A stretch of DNA of 52,394 nucleotides, taken from positions 1-52,394 of the forward strand of contig JAAELO010000039.1 in the NCBI GenBank assembly GCA_024226555.1, in the 5' to 3' direction. The DNA comes from Desulfobacterales bacterium. Lineage in GTDB: Bacteria > Desulfobacterota > Desulfobacteria > Desulfobacterales > JAAELO01. Made by a program: the position numbers and the translations under genes. Below, one piece after another: positions 1 through 8,665 of this stretch. Numbering within the stretch: position 1 is the stretch's first letter; each line of letters begins with the position of its first letter. The notes below the pieces were generated by a model. That model saw nothing but the letters and a program-made list of their open reading frames with translations, did no database searches and was not told the origin of the DNA.

Positions 1-45
1 ATGGTTTCCCTTATTTATAGTGCGGAAGGCTGTGATCCGCGACGT

Positions 46-139
46 TATGCGTGAGCGGAAGCGGCCAATGATCCAGACCATTACCATCTCTATTTTAACG
101 CCCTTGGCAGGTCGCGAACCCGCTGTAGCGAACGCATAA
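46..139. repeat. GC-rich long inverted repeat, possible structured RNA or recombination site
   Basis: The arms GTTATGCGT (46-54) and ACGCATAAC (131-139) are perfect complements. Pairing continues imperfectly inward to about 66 and 119, matching 16 of 21 positions. The island at about 20-140 is clearly richer in G+C than the AT-rich surroundings and contains no convincing ORF. The arms resemble integron attC core boxes only superficially: their order is reversed relative to RYYYAAC...GTTRRRY. Function is unknown. Confidence 0.45.
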
Positions 140-330
140 CTTTAGTTTTTACTATCAAAACCTTCCACCGTACCATTATGTATAGGCATATCAAAAATAT
201 TTAAAATTTATTCTTCATGACGCCTGATAAGATGCAAAATCTCTTAATGATTCTAAACGAGAGTGAGTTGCCCACAAGAACATTTCATTTAATATTTTTC
301 ATACCAGCCTGAAAGCCTCTTCCAACAAAT

Positions 331-457
331 AAACCTTATTAATCTTAAGGTTTAGCTTTTCCAAATTACGAGCCTGTTTTTCTGCTTTTCTGAAAAGTTA
401 CAAGGTTTGACAAAAAATAACGTAGTATTTCGCCAAAAATAAGGTTATTAGATTCCC
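331..457. repeat. MITE-like repeat element, degenerate copy
   Basis: The right end TTATTAGATTCCC (445-457) and the preceding stretch with TATTTCGCCAAAA match the family conserved in this window. The left end near 331 (AAACCTTATTAAT) is degenerate. It lies just downstream of the 3' end of the minus-strand gene ending at 469. No coding potential. Confidence 0.6.
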
Positions 458-468
458 ATAAAGTCTAT

Positions 469-1383
469 TTACATCCCTTTTTTTCCATAAAACTCTGATA
501 TTTCATTTAGAATTGAATATACTGTATCTGCATTTCCTTCGACATGTCTTCTAACCCAAAAGGAGTGTAGCCATATTATTGTTGTATTCGTTTTATCTTT
601 GCCATCTGTATATAAATACAGGTCTGAAAACTGCTTTACTGTTTCTTTATTTATTATATTTTTGTAGAGAGGATAAGTTGCTATTGTTCTGTGGTAATAT
701 TCCCCTTCACCCACATCCTTTGTTTTTAAAGCAATAATGCTTAATCTCTCTTTGTAACCATCAATACTCTTAATATGTTTGAAAACATCTATCAAACCAT
801 CCAGATAGTCACGAATTTTCATCTTAGTGAATGTTTTCTCAGAGATATTGGAATAAATAAAATCTTTATAAGTATCAAAAAGCAGTTTTAGATTTTCCGG
901 ACTCCTGTCCAGACGATATATAATATAAGATAAATATCTATCCAGACCATCTCCTTTTTTACTATAACCACTATACTTTTCCCCATATCTTACAAAATCC
1001 GGAAGTTGAGAGACAACATACTCCCAGTAATTTACACGTAACCATGATAATTCTGGATAGAATGAAAATTTATTATTTTTACTGGTTAACAGATGATCTT
1101 TTAAAATTTTTTTTATTAAGAATCTAAAATGCACATCATCAGTTTCGATCCAACCCTTATTTTTTGAAATTCTTAAACCCGAAATTTCTTTTTTCAGTTC
1201 CTTTTCATTAAGATCATTTAGTTCAGACAAATTGACTTTAATCTTCACAATATTTTGTGGTAGTTTCTTTTCAATGCCAACATTTTGCAATCTGTTTTTC
1301 ATAACAGGATTAAAAAAATAGTAAATACCTATAAAGGATACTAATAAAATGGATAGTAAAGTAACTTTTATATAGCTTTTCAT
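469..1383 (-). CDS. Unknown protein with N-terminal membrane anchor
   Basis: This 304-residue protein was not recognised. It has one hydrophobic segment at about residues 7-25, then a long charged, soluble region rich in Lys, Tyr and Asp. The anchor is followed directly by polar sequence without a lipobox, so the protein is probably tethered to the inner membrane with its bulk outside the cytoplasm. I see no catalytic motif or internal repeat. The ribosome-binding site is weak. The gene stands alone: a repeat element lies beyond its 3' end and a gap with element debris separates it from queF, which is divergently transcribed. The reading frame is convincing by length and composition. Confidence 0.75.
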   Translation of the reverse strand: MKSYIKVTLLSILLVSFIGIYYFFNPVMKNRLQNVGIEKKLPQNIVKIKVNLSELNDLNEKELKKEISGLRISKNKGWIETDDVHFRFLIKKILKDHLLTSKNNKFSFYPELSWLRVNYWEYVVSQLPDFVRYGEKYSGYSKKGDGLDRYLSYIIYRLDRSPENLKLLFDTYKDFIYSNISEKTFTKMKIRDYLDGLIDVFKHIKSIDGYKERLSIIALKTKDVGEGEYYHRTIATYPLYKNIINKETVKQFSDLYLYTDGKDKTNTTIIWLHSFWVRRHVEGNADTVYSILNEISEFYGKKGM

Positions 1384-1736
1384 TGGGTCAATCCTATAAT
1401 TATATTTTTAGTCACTAAAACTTATTTAATTTACAACTGATAGTGTCCTTATCTTTAATCCATCTTCAGCAGATTTGGACTTAAAACTGCATCTTCAACC
1501 ATAATATTAATAATCCAATTCATACATCATAGCTTGTTAAACTGATCACAGCATTAAGTATTGGGAACCTCAAATACTTTTAAAAGTTAGCAGGGTTTCT
1601 ATTTTAGTAACAACTAATAATTCTAATAAAATATATATTTTTCTTCAATTTTTTTAGAGTTGCTTCTATTATGAAAATTTAGTAGAAAGATCAATTTTTG
1701 GAATAAATACATATAATTGCAATTTAGGGTTCAAGT
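1384..1736. other. Intergenic region between divergent genes, with repeat debris
   Basis: About 350 bases without a gene. GGGAACCTC at 1563-1571 resembles one end of the MITE-like family and CTAATAATTCTAATAA near 1613 may be decayed internal sequence. The promoters for the unknown gene and queF should lie here, but none was clear enough to call. Confidence 0.4.
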
Positions 1737-2546
1737 ATGAAAGAATTAAGTCCACTGGGTAAAAAAATCAGTCATAAACGAAGCTACGATCCTTCACAGC
1801 TTTTCCCTATTGAAAGAGTAGGTGCAAGAACCTCTATTGGAATTGAAATACCGCAATTTAAGGGCTATGACATTTGGAACAGCTACGAGATTTCATGGTT
1901 AAATTTGAAAGGAAAACCAGAAATTGCTTTAGGTCGTTTTGTGATTCCTTTTGACAGTAAATGTATTATTGAATCTAAATCTATGAAGCTTTACCTAAAC
2001 TCTTTTAACCAAACACGCTTCAAATCATTTGAAACAGTTGAGGAAACTATAAAGAAAGATTTAAGCTTCGCCTCTTCATCAGAAGTTGTTGTAAATATAA
2101 TAATGCCTGAAAACTTCAACTCTGAAACAATTGAAAACCCGAAAGGCGAATGCATTGATCATCTTGATATAGAGTTAAACGAATATATTATAACACCTGA
2201 GTACCTCAAAACAGAAGGGATTGTTACAAATGAAAAACTATATTCAAACCTTTTAAGAACAAATTGCCCTGTTACTGATCAACCGGATTGGGCTACAATT
2301 TTGATTGAATATTCTGGCAAAAAAATTCAAAGACAATCTCTCTTAAAATATATTGTTTCTTTCAGAGAACACTCAGGTTTCCATGAAAACTGTGTTGAAA
2401 CGATCTATATGGACATTATGAAGAAGTGTAACCCGGAAAAACTACTTGTTAATGCGAGATTTACAAGAAGAGGCGGGATAGATATAAATCCTTACAGATC
2501 AAACTATGATATTACACTTGAAGACAGAAGGTTAGTGAGACAATAA
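1737..2546 (+). CDS. queF: NADPH-dependent 7-cyano-7-deazaguanine reductase (preQ0 reductase)
   Basis: QueF reduces the nitrile of preQ0 to the amine of preQ1 in queuosine tRNA modification, in the cytoplasm. The 269-residue length matches the long bimodular (E. coli-type) class. The QueF motif ESKSMKLYLNSF starts near residue 79. The nucleophilic Cys177 lies in LRTNCPVTDQPDW with Asp184 downstream, and FHE is at 215-217. The ATG is preceded by AGGGTTC. No other queuosine gene and no recognisable preQ1 riboswitch lies in the window, so it appears monocistronic. A repeat-element end (TAGGGAACC) begins directly after the stop codon. Confidence 0.96.
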   Translation: MKELSPLGKKISHKRSYDPSQLFPIERVGARTSIGIEIPQFKGYDIWNSYEISWLNLKGKPEIALGRFVIPFDSKCIIESKSMKLYLNSFNQTRFKSFETVEETIKKDLSFASSSEVVVNIIMPENFNSETIENPKGECIDHLDIELNEYIITPEYLKTEGIVTNEKLYSNLLRTNCPVTDQPDWATILIEYSGKKIQRQSLLKYIVSFREHSGFHENCVETIYMDIMKKCNPEKLLVNARFTRRGGIDINPYRSNYDITLEDRRLVRQ

Positions 2547-2548
2547 AT

Positions 2549-2558
2549 ATAGGGAACC
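2549..2558 (+). repeat. Solo end of the MITE-like repeat family
   Basis: TAGGGAACC followed by GATAA matches the left end of the family with a small deletion. It is flanked by TA and sits between the queF stop and the lipoprotein stop. The matching opposite end is at 3560-3577. Confidence 0.35.
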
Positions 2559-2569
2559 GATAAAGGCTT

Positions 2570-3532
2570 TTACATCCTCATTTTCTGTTCAAGTTCAGAA
2601 ACAGTGCTGTAATTTTCATATACTGTTTTAATATCATTAAATGAAAGCATGTTTCTTTTTATCATCTCCTGACTGATGTTTTTTTCCACAGAAAAGGTTT
2701 TCTCATCCAGTTCAGCAAGGTAATTAATAACCAGAAAACCTGCCAGACTTTTATCAATAATTAATTCAAGATCATTGAAACCTGTAAATCCATATTTAAG
2801 AATTATTTTCAAAGATTCGATGTTTTTATTTTTGTTAAAATATTTGAGATCTTTACTCTTGGCAAAGTTCTTATCAAGAGCAGCAAGTTCCGAAAAAGCC
2901 TTATTTGAATTAATTATTTTTTCACTGAAAAGAATAGTTTTTTTTGATAGAGAACTATTCATTTTTTTAAGTATTTTGCCTGGAAAGAAAAAAGGTCTTT
3001 TAGTCGGACTTCCTTTCGGTATATCAGTTTTATTAATTATATTGATAGTATCTAAAACCCCTTCAGCATAAGTCTCATCAAAAAAAGGTTCTGGTGCCGA
3101 CACTCTAATATCTATAAATTTGTTTTTAAGAGGTATAAAATAACAGTTTAAAAAAGTTTTCTCACTATCTTCTCCATCCGTATATTCAAAAGATGCAAAA
3201 AGTGATGGGATTTCATCAACTACAATATTTGATTTCGATTCGATCCTGAAATCTTTTTTACTGTTATATTCGCTGAAAATTTCATCGGTTTTTCTATCAA
3301 ATTTACCATCATATTCTGAGACATTGATCAGAATGTAGTGTTTATTTCGTCCTGAAATCTGTAGTTCACACCAATCAGCAGGAATAGCTCTCCAGTTACT
3401 ATCTAATTCAACTGATATTTCATTTGTCCGTCCAAAAACAAGTGTGTCTTTATTTACAGTAACTTCATAACTTTTTTCTGTGTCTCCACAAGCTGTAATT
3501 AATAGACACAAAAACAATATAATTATTCTCAT
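2570..3532 (-). CDS. Unknown lipoprotein
   Basis: The 320-residue product starts with a short signal peptide ending in a lipobox (LLITAC, Cys15), so it should be lipidated and exported to an envelope membrane. The mature part has a beta-rich first half and a helical, Lys-rich second half. Three further cysteines lie in the N-terminal half. No family was recognised with confidence. The start is supported by GGAGATG upstream of the ATG. Inward-facing ends of the MITE-like family sit just outside both ends of the gene (about 2549 and 3577), so it may have been carried with, or bracketed by, repeat insertions. Confidence 0.8.
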   Translation of the reverse strand: MRIIILFLCLLITACGDTEKSYEVTVNKDTLVFGRTNEISVELDSNWRAIPADWCELQISGRNKHYILINVSEYDGKFDRKTDEIFSEYNSKKDFRIESKSNIVVDEIPSLFASFEYTDGEDSEKTFLNCYFIPLKNKFIDIRVSAPEPFFDETYAEGVLDTINIINKTDIPKGSPTKRPFFFPGKILKKMNSSLSKKTILFSEKIINSNKAFSELAALDKNFAKSKDLKYFNKNKNIESLKIILKYGFTGFNDLELIIDKSLAGFLVINYLAELDEKTFSVEKNISQEMIKRNMLSFNDIKTVYENYSTVSELEQKMRM

Positions 3533-3559
3533 ATATTCATCTCCATATTAAATTTAATA

Positions 3560-3577
3560 TTAATAGAGGTTCCTTAA
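3560..3577 (-). repeat. Solo end of the MITE-like repeat family
   Basis: ATTAATAGAGGTTCCTT matches the right end of the family with one base missing from the CCC run. It sits immediately upstream of the lipoprotein gene and faces the partner end at 2549. Confidence 0.4.
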
Positions 3578-3668
3578 ACTATCAAGTTGGATTTTAATTA
3601 TTTTTTTGTGAAATCTCATGGCTGATGCATTCTAAGTTCTTGTATTATATGGTAAATATAAAGTTTAC

Positions 3669-3696
3669 TTGACATTTGTAATTATTTTGGTAAAAT
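3669..3696 (+). promoter_or_regulatory. Sigma-70 type promoter for the c-di-GMP riboswitch transcript
   Basis: A perfect -35 hexamer TTGACA (3669-3674) is followed, after 16 bases, by TAAAAT (3691-3696) as -10. The predicted transcription start is near 3703, exactly where the riboswitch aptamer begins. Confidence 0.7.
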
Positions 3697-3704
3697 TAAA
3701 TAAA

Positions 3705-3892
3705 GAAAATAGCAAACCATAGCGAAAGCTTGGGACGCAAAGCCGCTGGCCTAACTCCTTGTATACGTTAATTAAATGGATTTATCTTTTTAGGGGTTCG
3801 ACACTGTTTTTACATAAAAAATACGAACTTATCAAAAAAAGAGAGCTTAATCCTGAATTAGTATAAGGGTATGGTAGCAGGGCTGCCTTTTC
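3705..3892 (+). ncRNA. c-di-GMP-I (GEMM-I) riboswitch with extended P3 helix
   Basis: The GEMM-I signature is present in order: GCAAACC (3712-3718), a GAAA tetraloop hairpin, GGGACGCAAAGCC (3732-3744), GGCCTAA (3748-3754), and the 3' half TATGGTAGC (3870-3878) with GGGCTGCC (3880-3887). CCTAA and TATGG form the classical tetraloop receptor. P1 can close with GAAAA (3705-3709) and TTTTC (3888-3892). The P3 arm holds an unusual insert of roughly 100 bases that itself pairs (for example GTTCG with CGAAC and GGATT with AATCC). GGTAGC-AGG-GCTGCC followed by TTTT could act as a terminator, competing with P1. No + strand gene follows; the RNA points into the 3' end of the hybrid kinase gene. Confidence 0.9.
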
Positions 3893-3895
3893 AAT

Positions 3896-6800
3896 TTATA
3901 TCTTTGCAATGATACCTTTAAAAATATCTTCGGCTTTTTCAAATTCATATCTAAACAGATGTTTTTCAAAACTATTTAAATCACTGGCCAATTTTTTATT
4001 ATTTAGGGATGTTTTTACATGACTTAGAAACCATTTATGACTACCAAGATCCCGATTATCTAATAAACTTTGCATCTTATCAAGATTGAACTTTATATCT
4101 TTTTTAGAAATAGTATTAAGCCCATATAATTCCTGATTCTCAAGAGTTTCTTTTACAGCGGGAACATTATCCTGTGAATAATATTTCTCTTTTTGAGATA
4201 CCCAAAAATTGACTTTTGTATAAAGTTCCTCTTCAACAATAGGCTTGGTAATATAATCATCCATACCTGCCTCAAAACATCTTAAACGGTCTTCTTCCTG
4301 AACATACGCAGTCATGGCAACTATTGGCAGATATTTCATATTTAATTCATTTTTAATAATTTCTGTTGCAGTATATCCATCCATTTCCGGCATTTGAACA
4401 TCCATAAGTACTATATCAAAATCATTGTTTTTTACTTTTTCGACAGCTTCAATACCATTTTTTGCAATACTAACTTCAACTCCCTGAAGATTAAGAACTT
4501 CAATTGCAACCTGTCTGTTGATTTTGTTATCTTCTACCAGTAACAATTTTTTTCCACTTATATCATAATAATCTTTAATAGCAGGTACTTCCTTAAATGC
4601 ATCTTTTTTACTTATTTTGTATTCAGATAAAAATGATAGTCTAAAACTGAATTTACTACCCTTATGATACTCACTTGTAAGCCAGATATTACCACCCATA
4701 AGGTTTATCAGTTTTTTTGATATGCTAAGACCAAGGCCTGTACCGCCGAACTCTCTTGTGGTAGAATTATCAGCCTGGGAAAAAGATGAAAACAGATCCT
4801 TTGTCAGATTTTCAGGAATTCCAATTCCGGAATCAGACACATTAAAAGTTAGACATACCCTGCCAAAGCTTATATCATCTGGAGTAACACTGATCTCAAT
4901 TTCACCTTCAGAAGTGAATTTTACAGCATTCCCCATTAAATTTACCAGAACCTGTCTTAACCTTAATGGATCTCCAATTAATACATCTGGTATTTGCTCA
5001 TCAACGATAAGATTTAAAAATATCCCTTTTTTTTCAGTTTTATCAAAAAACATATCAATAACACTTTTCAATATATTCCGAAGATTAAAAGGTATTGATT
5101 CAAGTTTCATTTTCCCTGCTTCTATCTTTGAAAAATCGAGCACATCATTTATTATCCCAAGTAGCATATTACTTGAATATTTCATTTTCTCAGCATAATT
5201 TCTTTGCTGTTCTGAAAGACCTGTTTTTAAAATCAGATTATTAAAACCTATTATAGAGTTCATTGGAGTTCTGATTTCATGACTCATATTTGCAAGAAAC
5301 ATACTCTTAATCTTTGCATTTTTTTCTGCTTCCTCTTTTGCTTTTGCCAAATCCGCCTGGGACTTTTTATATATTATAATCTGGGAAATTAAACCTGCAA
5401 ACATTTCCAGAGGTTTTACCGTTTCACTGGTTGGTAGGTCTCCTGATTTTGAAGTATCAACTGAAATAACTCCAATAAGATTACCTTTTTTGTCATCCAT
5501 ACGAACAAAAAGATTATCCTTTGTGTGCCATTTTTCATCAGTATCTGAATCATTAGCAACATGCTCATTTTTATCATTATTTGAATGGTGGAGAAAAAAC
5601 GATTTAATACCAATTTTTTTACTTAGTGCCAAAACTTTTTCAAATTTTCCAATGTTTGTTCTTTTGTTCTCAAGGTATTCTATGTATTTCTTTTCAACTC
5701 CTCTGTAACTCAAAATTTTTCTGCTCGTATTCCTGCTTTCAAAGTAAGATATAACTACCCTTTGAAAATCAGAGTGTTTAATTATTGCCCTGCTGATCTC
5801 ATCAAAGAAGTCCTCTTCATCCATGGAAATCATATCTGCAACTTCCATACTGAAATTTTCAGTTTGTTTAGATAATATCTCAAGTTGCTCCCTGTAAGCT
5901 GATAAATCCTCTTCTGTTCTTTTTCTGTATATCGCTGAAGCGATCTGTTCACCAAGCATCTCAAAAATGTTAATATCACTTTTTGAGTATTTATCAGCAT
6001 TATTATAGTCCTGAGCAACAATAGCTCCTAATACTTTACCTCTTGTCTTAAGTGGTGAGCCTAACCAAACTTTAGGAATACGTCCATAATGTGTTTTTCC
6101 ACTCTCCTTAGACCTTTCAATTATCTGATCATAATATAACAGTATTGGCTTACCGGCTAAAATAACCTCACCAGTAAGAGAAGTAGTTTTTTTTACATTT
6201 TTTATCGGGTTAACAAGATATTTGTCATCTGAATCTTTCACATAGGGTATGTCTATAATGTCATTTTTCTCATCGTAGGTGGATATATAAAAATTAGGTA
6301 CATCAATAACTGAATCAAGTGCCGAGTGTATAACTGTATAGAGCTCTGAAAGATTGTAGGATGTATTAACTGCGTTGGAAATATTGTAAAGAGCCTTGAT
6401 AGTTTTTTCACTTTGTATGAGCTCCTCTTCAGCCTTTTTTTTAGAAATGGCATTTGCAACCTGCTTTGAAGCAGCTTCAAAAATCATTATATCATTTTGA
6501 GTATATTGATTTTCATCATCATAACTATATATAACCATAGCACCAATTACTATACCATCTACTTCAAGAGGTACACCGATCCAGCTTTCTGTCGCTGTTC
6601 CATAAAAAGTTTTCCCTTGCTGAGAAAGCCTCTTGAGCATCTCTTTTTTATTTAGATAAAGGGGTTTACCACTAAGAATGACTTCTCCAGTGGGAGAAGT
6701 ATTTTTCGTTACATTATGGAAAATATTATAATCATATGACGAATCCTGAAAATAAGGAAACGTTATATAGTCAGATTCTCTGTTATATAATGCAAAACAA

Positions 6801-8500
6801 AATTCTGTTATTTTAATACTTTCAGATAGTGCAACATGTATATTTTTGTAGAGTTCTTCAAGACTTTCTGTGTTATTAATAGTATTGGATATTTCGAGAA
6901 GAGTTTTTACCTTTTTTTCACTTAGTCTTAAATCTTCCTCTGCGAGTTTTTTGGAAATACCAATTGCAATCTGCTTGGATGCAGCTTCAAGTATCATTAT
7001 ATCGTGATCTGTATATTGATTTGCATCTTCATAACTGAAGATTGCCATTACACCAAGCACTTTTCCATCCATTTCCAGTGGTATACCAATCCATGCTTCT
7101 GTAGCTGTTCCGTAATATGTTTTTCCGTCTTCATTAACTCGATTAAGCATCTCTTGTTTATTTAAGATAACAGGTTTTTTAGTTAAAACAACCTCTCCTG
7201 TGGGAGAAGTGTTATCAGATATTTTTAACAATGGATGATAAATATTATTGGGGGAATCATTTGAATCATCCAAATAAGGGAACGTTATTGAATCAGACTC
7301 TTCATGGTATAGAGCGATAAAAAACTCTGAAATATCTATGCCCTTCTTAAGAGATTTATAAATTGTAGGATATAGATCATCAAGATTGTCAACCTTGTTC
7401 ATAGCATTGGATATTTCAAGAAGAGTTGTTACTTTTTTTTCACTTTGTATCAAATCCTCTTCAATTTTCTTTCTGGAAATAGCTATTGCAATTTGATCTG
7501 AAACAGATTCAAACACAAGCAGATCTTCCCTGCTATATTGATTCGGACTTTCATAACTTTGAGTTGCCATAGCCCCAATAACTTCATCATTAATAATTAA
7601 AGGAACTGCCATCCATTGTTCTGAAATTACTCCCATACCTTTTTTTCCCGAGTTTTTAATAGCTTCAATTCTTTCTTCACGGGATAGTAAAAAAGGTACA
7701 CCTTTTTTTATCACTTCAGCTGTAAATATATAGTAATCACCATCTATTGGAATTTCAGAGTTCCCAAGATTATCTATTTTATTAGTGTTAAAAGCCAGAC
7801 TTAAAGAGTTGTTCTCCTTATTATACAGTGCTATATGAAAATTCTCCACATCAATGATTTTCTGTAGTGAAGTATGTATAGATTGAAAAAGTTCATCAAT
7901 GCTTGTGGATGTACTCACAGCGTTTGATATCGTAAGAAGAGTCTTAACTGTTTTCTCATTCTGTATCATCTCATCTTCAGATATTTTCTTTTTTATTGCA
8001 ATCGCTATCTGGTCAGAAACAATCTCAAATATCTTTAGGTCATTTAAATCGAAAGCACTGCTGCTCTTATAACTCTGGGTAGCCATAGCACCAATTACTC
8101 TATCTTCTATTTTAAGTGGTACTGCCATCCACTGTTTAGGAATATCTCCAGGAACTGGTTTACCTGATTTTTTTATAGACGCATCAATCTCATCATTTGC
8201 GATCATTAGAGTTTTACCGGTCTTTATAACTTCGGATGTGAATGAGTGCTTATCTCCATTCAAAGGAATTTCAACAATATCTAAATTATCAACAGTATTT
8301 GTATCAAAAACAATTACAGAACATTTTCTTGTTTCATCAAAAAGTGCGATATGAAATTGAGAAACATCAATTATATGACTAAGAGATGTATGTATTGAAA
8401 GAAATAACTGGTCAAGATTTGACGTATTGTTTACGGCGTTAGCAATGCTGTAAAGTATTTGATTTATGTCACCTTTATGTTGATCACTATTATTTTTCAT
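3896..8500 (-). CDS. Multi-GAF hybrid sensor histidine kinase with receiver domain
   Basis: This signalling kinase of about 1534 residues has no membrane segment, so it should be cytoplasmic. Five tandem GAF domains (each about 150 residues, sharing a W(I/M)(G/A)VPL...GAM(A/V) pattern) fill residues 20-870. A more divergent GAF-like domain follows. HisKA carries the phospho-acceptor His in MSHEIRTPMNSI, the HATPase has the N box NLMGNAVKF and the G1 box DSGIGIP, and a receiver domain has the acceptor Asp in VLMDVQMPEMDG. A C-terminal tail of about 110 residues lacks an obvious HPt histidine. I chose the ATG at 8500, preceded by AGGAA, over an in-frame TTG at 8518. Adjacent GAF copies look recently duplicated. 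Its ligands are unknown. Confidence 0.93.
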   Translation of the reverse strand: MKNNSDQHKGDINQILYSIANAVNNTSNLDQLFLSIHTSLSHIIDVSQFHIALFDETRKCSVIVFDTNTVDNLDIVEIPLNGDKHSFTSEVIKTGKTLMIANDEIDASIKKSGKPVPGDIPKQWMAVPLKIEDRVIGAMATQSYKSSSAFDLNDLKIFEIVSDQIAIAIKKKISEDEMIQNEKTVKTLLTISNAVSTSTSIDELFQSIHTSLQKIIDVENFHIALYNKENNSLSLAFNTNKIDNLGNSEIPIDGDYYIFTAEVIKKGVPFLLSREERIEAIKNSGKKGMGVISEQWMAVPLIINDEVIGAMATQSYESPNQYSREDLLVFESVSDQIAIAISRKKIEEDLIQSEKKVTTLLEISNAMNKVDNLDDLYPTIYKSLKKGIDISEFFIALYHEESDSITFPYLDDSNDSPNNIYHPLLKISDNTSPTGEVVLTKKPVILNKQEMLNRVNEDGKTYYGTATEAWIGIPLEMDGKVLGVMAIFSYEDANQYTDHDIMILEAASKQIAIGISKKLAEEDLRLSEKKVKTLLEISNTINNTESLEELYKNIHVALSESIKITEFCFALYNRESDYITFPYFQDSSYDYNIFHNVTKNTSPTGEVILSGKPLYLNKKEMLKRLSQQGKTFYGTATESWIGVPLEVDGIVIGAMVIYSYDDENQYTQNDIMIFEAASKQVANAISKKKAEEELIQSEKTIKALYNISNAVNTSYNLSELYTVIHSALDSVIDVPNFYISTYDEKNDIIDIPYVKDSDDKYLVNPIKNVKKTTSLTGEVILAGKPILLYYDQIIERSKESGKTHYGRIPKVWLGSPLKTRGKVLGAIVAQDYNNADKYSKSDINIFEMLGEQIASAIYRKRTEEDLSAYREQLEILSKQTENFSMEVADMISMDEEDFFDEISRAIIKHSDFQRVVISYFESRNTSRKILSYRGVEKKYIEYLENKRTNIGKFEKVLALSKKIGIKSFFLHHSNNDKNEHVANDSDTDEKWHTKDNLFVRMDDKKGNLIGVISVDTSKSGDLPTSETVKPLEMFAGLISQIIIYKKSQADLAKAKEEAEKNAKIKSMFLANMSHEIRTPMNSIIGFNNLILKTGLSEQQRNYAEKMKYSSNMLLGIINDVLDFSKIEAGKMKLESIPFNLRNILKSVIDMFFDKTEKKGIFLNLIVDEQIPDVLIGDPLRLRQVLVNLMGNAVKFTSEGEIEISVTPDDISFGRVCLTFNVSDSGIGIPENLTKDLFSSFSQADNSTTREFGGTGLGLSISKKLINLMGGNIWLTSEYHKGSKFSFRLSFLSEYKISKKDAFKEVPAIKDYYDISGKKLLLVEDNKINRQVAIEVLNLQGVEVSIAKNGIEAVEKVKNNDFDIVLMDVQMPEMDGYTATEIIKNELNMKYLPIVAMTAYVQEEDRLRCFEAGMDDYITKPIVEEELYTKVNFWVSQKEKYYSQDNVPAVKETLENQELYGLNTISKKDIKFNLDKMQSLLDNRDLGSHKWFLSHVKTSLNNKKLASDLNSFEKHLFRYEFEKAEDIFKGIIAKI

Positions 8501-8665
8501 GTTTATTCCTGATAACAAAAAGATTATCTAAAAAAAAACAAATAATCAAGGCGATGCAATTATTATATTTATGCGGATTCAGGATTGTTTTTTAAACTAA
8601 TAATAAACTTAGAGACGTCTTAATATAATGAATTGATTTATCAAGACATGTTTTTTTATGTTTCC

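Noticed and set aside
46-139. Integron attC site
   Set aside because: The arms GTTATGC...GCATAAC are in the opposite order to RYYYAAC...GTTRRRY, no L boxes are clear and no integrase or cassette-like gene follows. Kept only as an unexplained inverted repeat.
3908-4025. Short + strand peptide directly after the riboswitch
   Set aside because: The ATG lacks a ribosome-binding site and the frame is antisense to kinase codons. Not supported as the regulated gene.
4722-5198. Long + strand frame inside the hybrid kinase gene
   Set aside because: It is antisense to the HATPase-coding region, has no ribosome-binding site and low-complexity Ser/Ile-rich translation. A shadow, even though it would lie downstream of the riboswitch.
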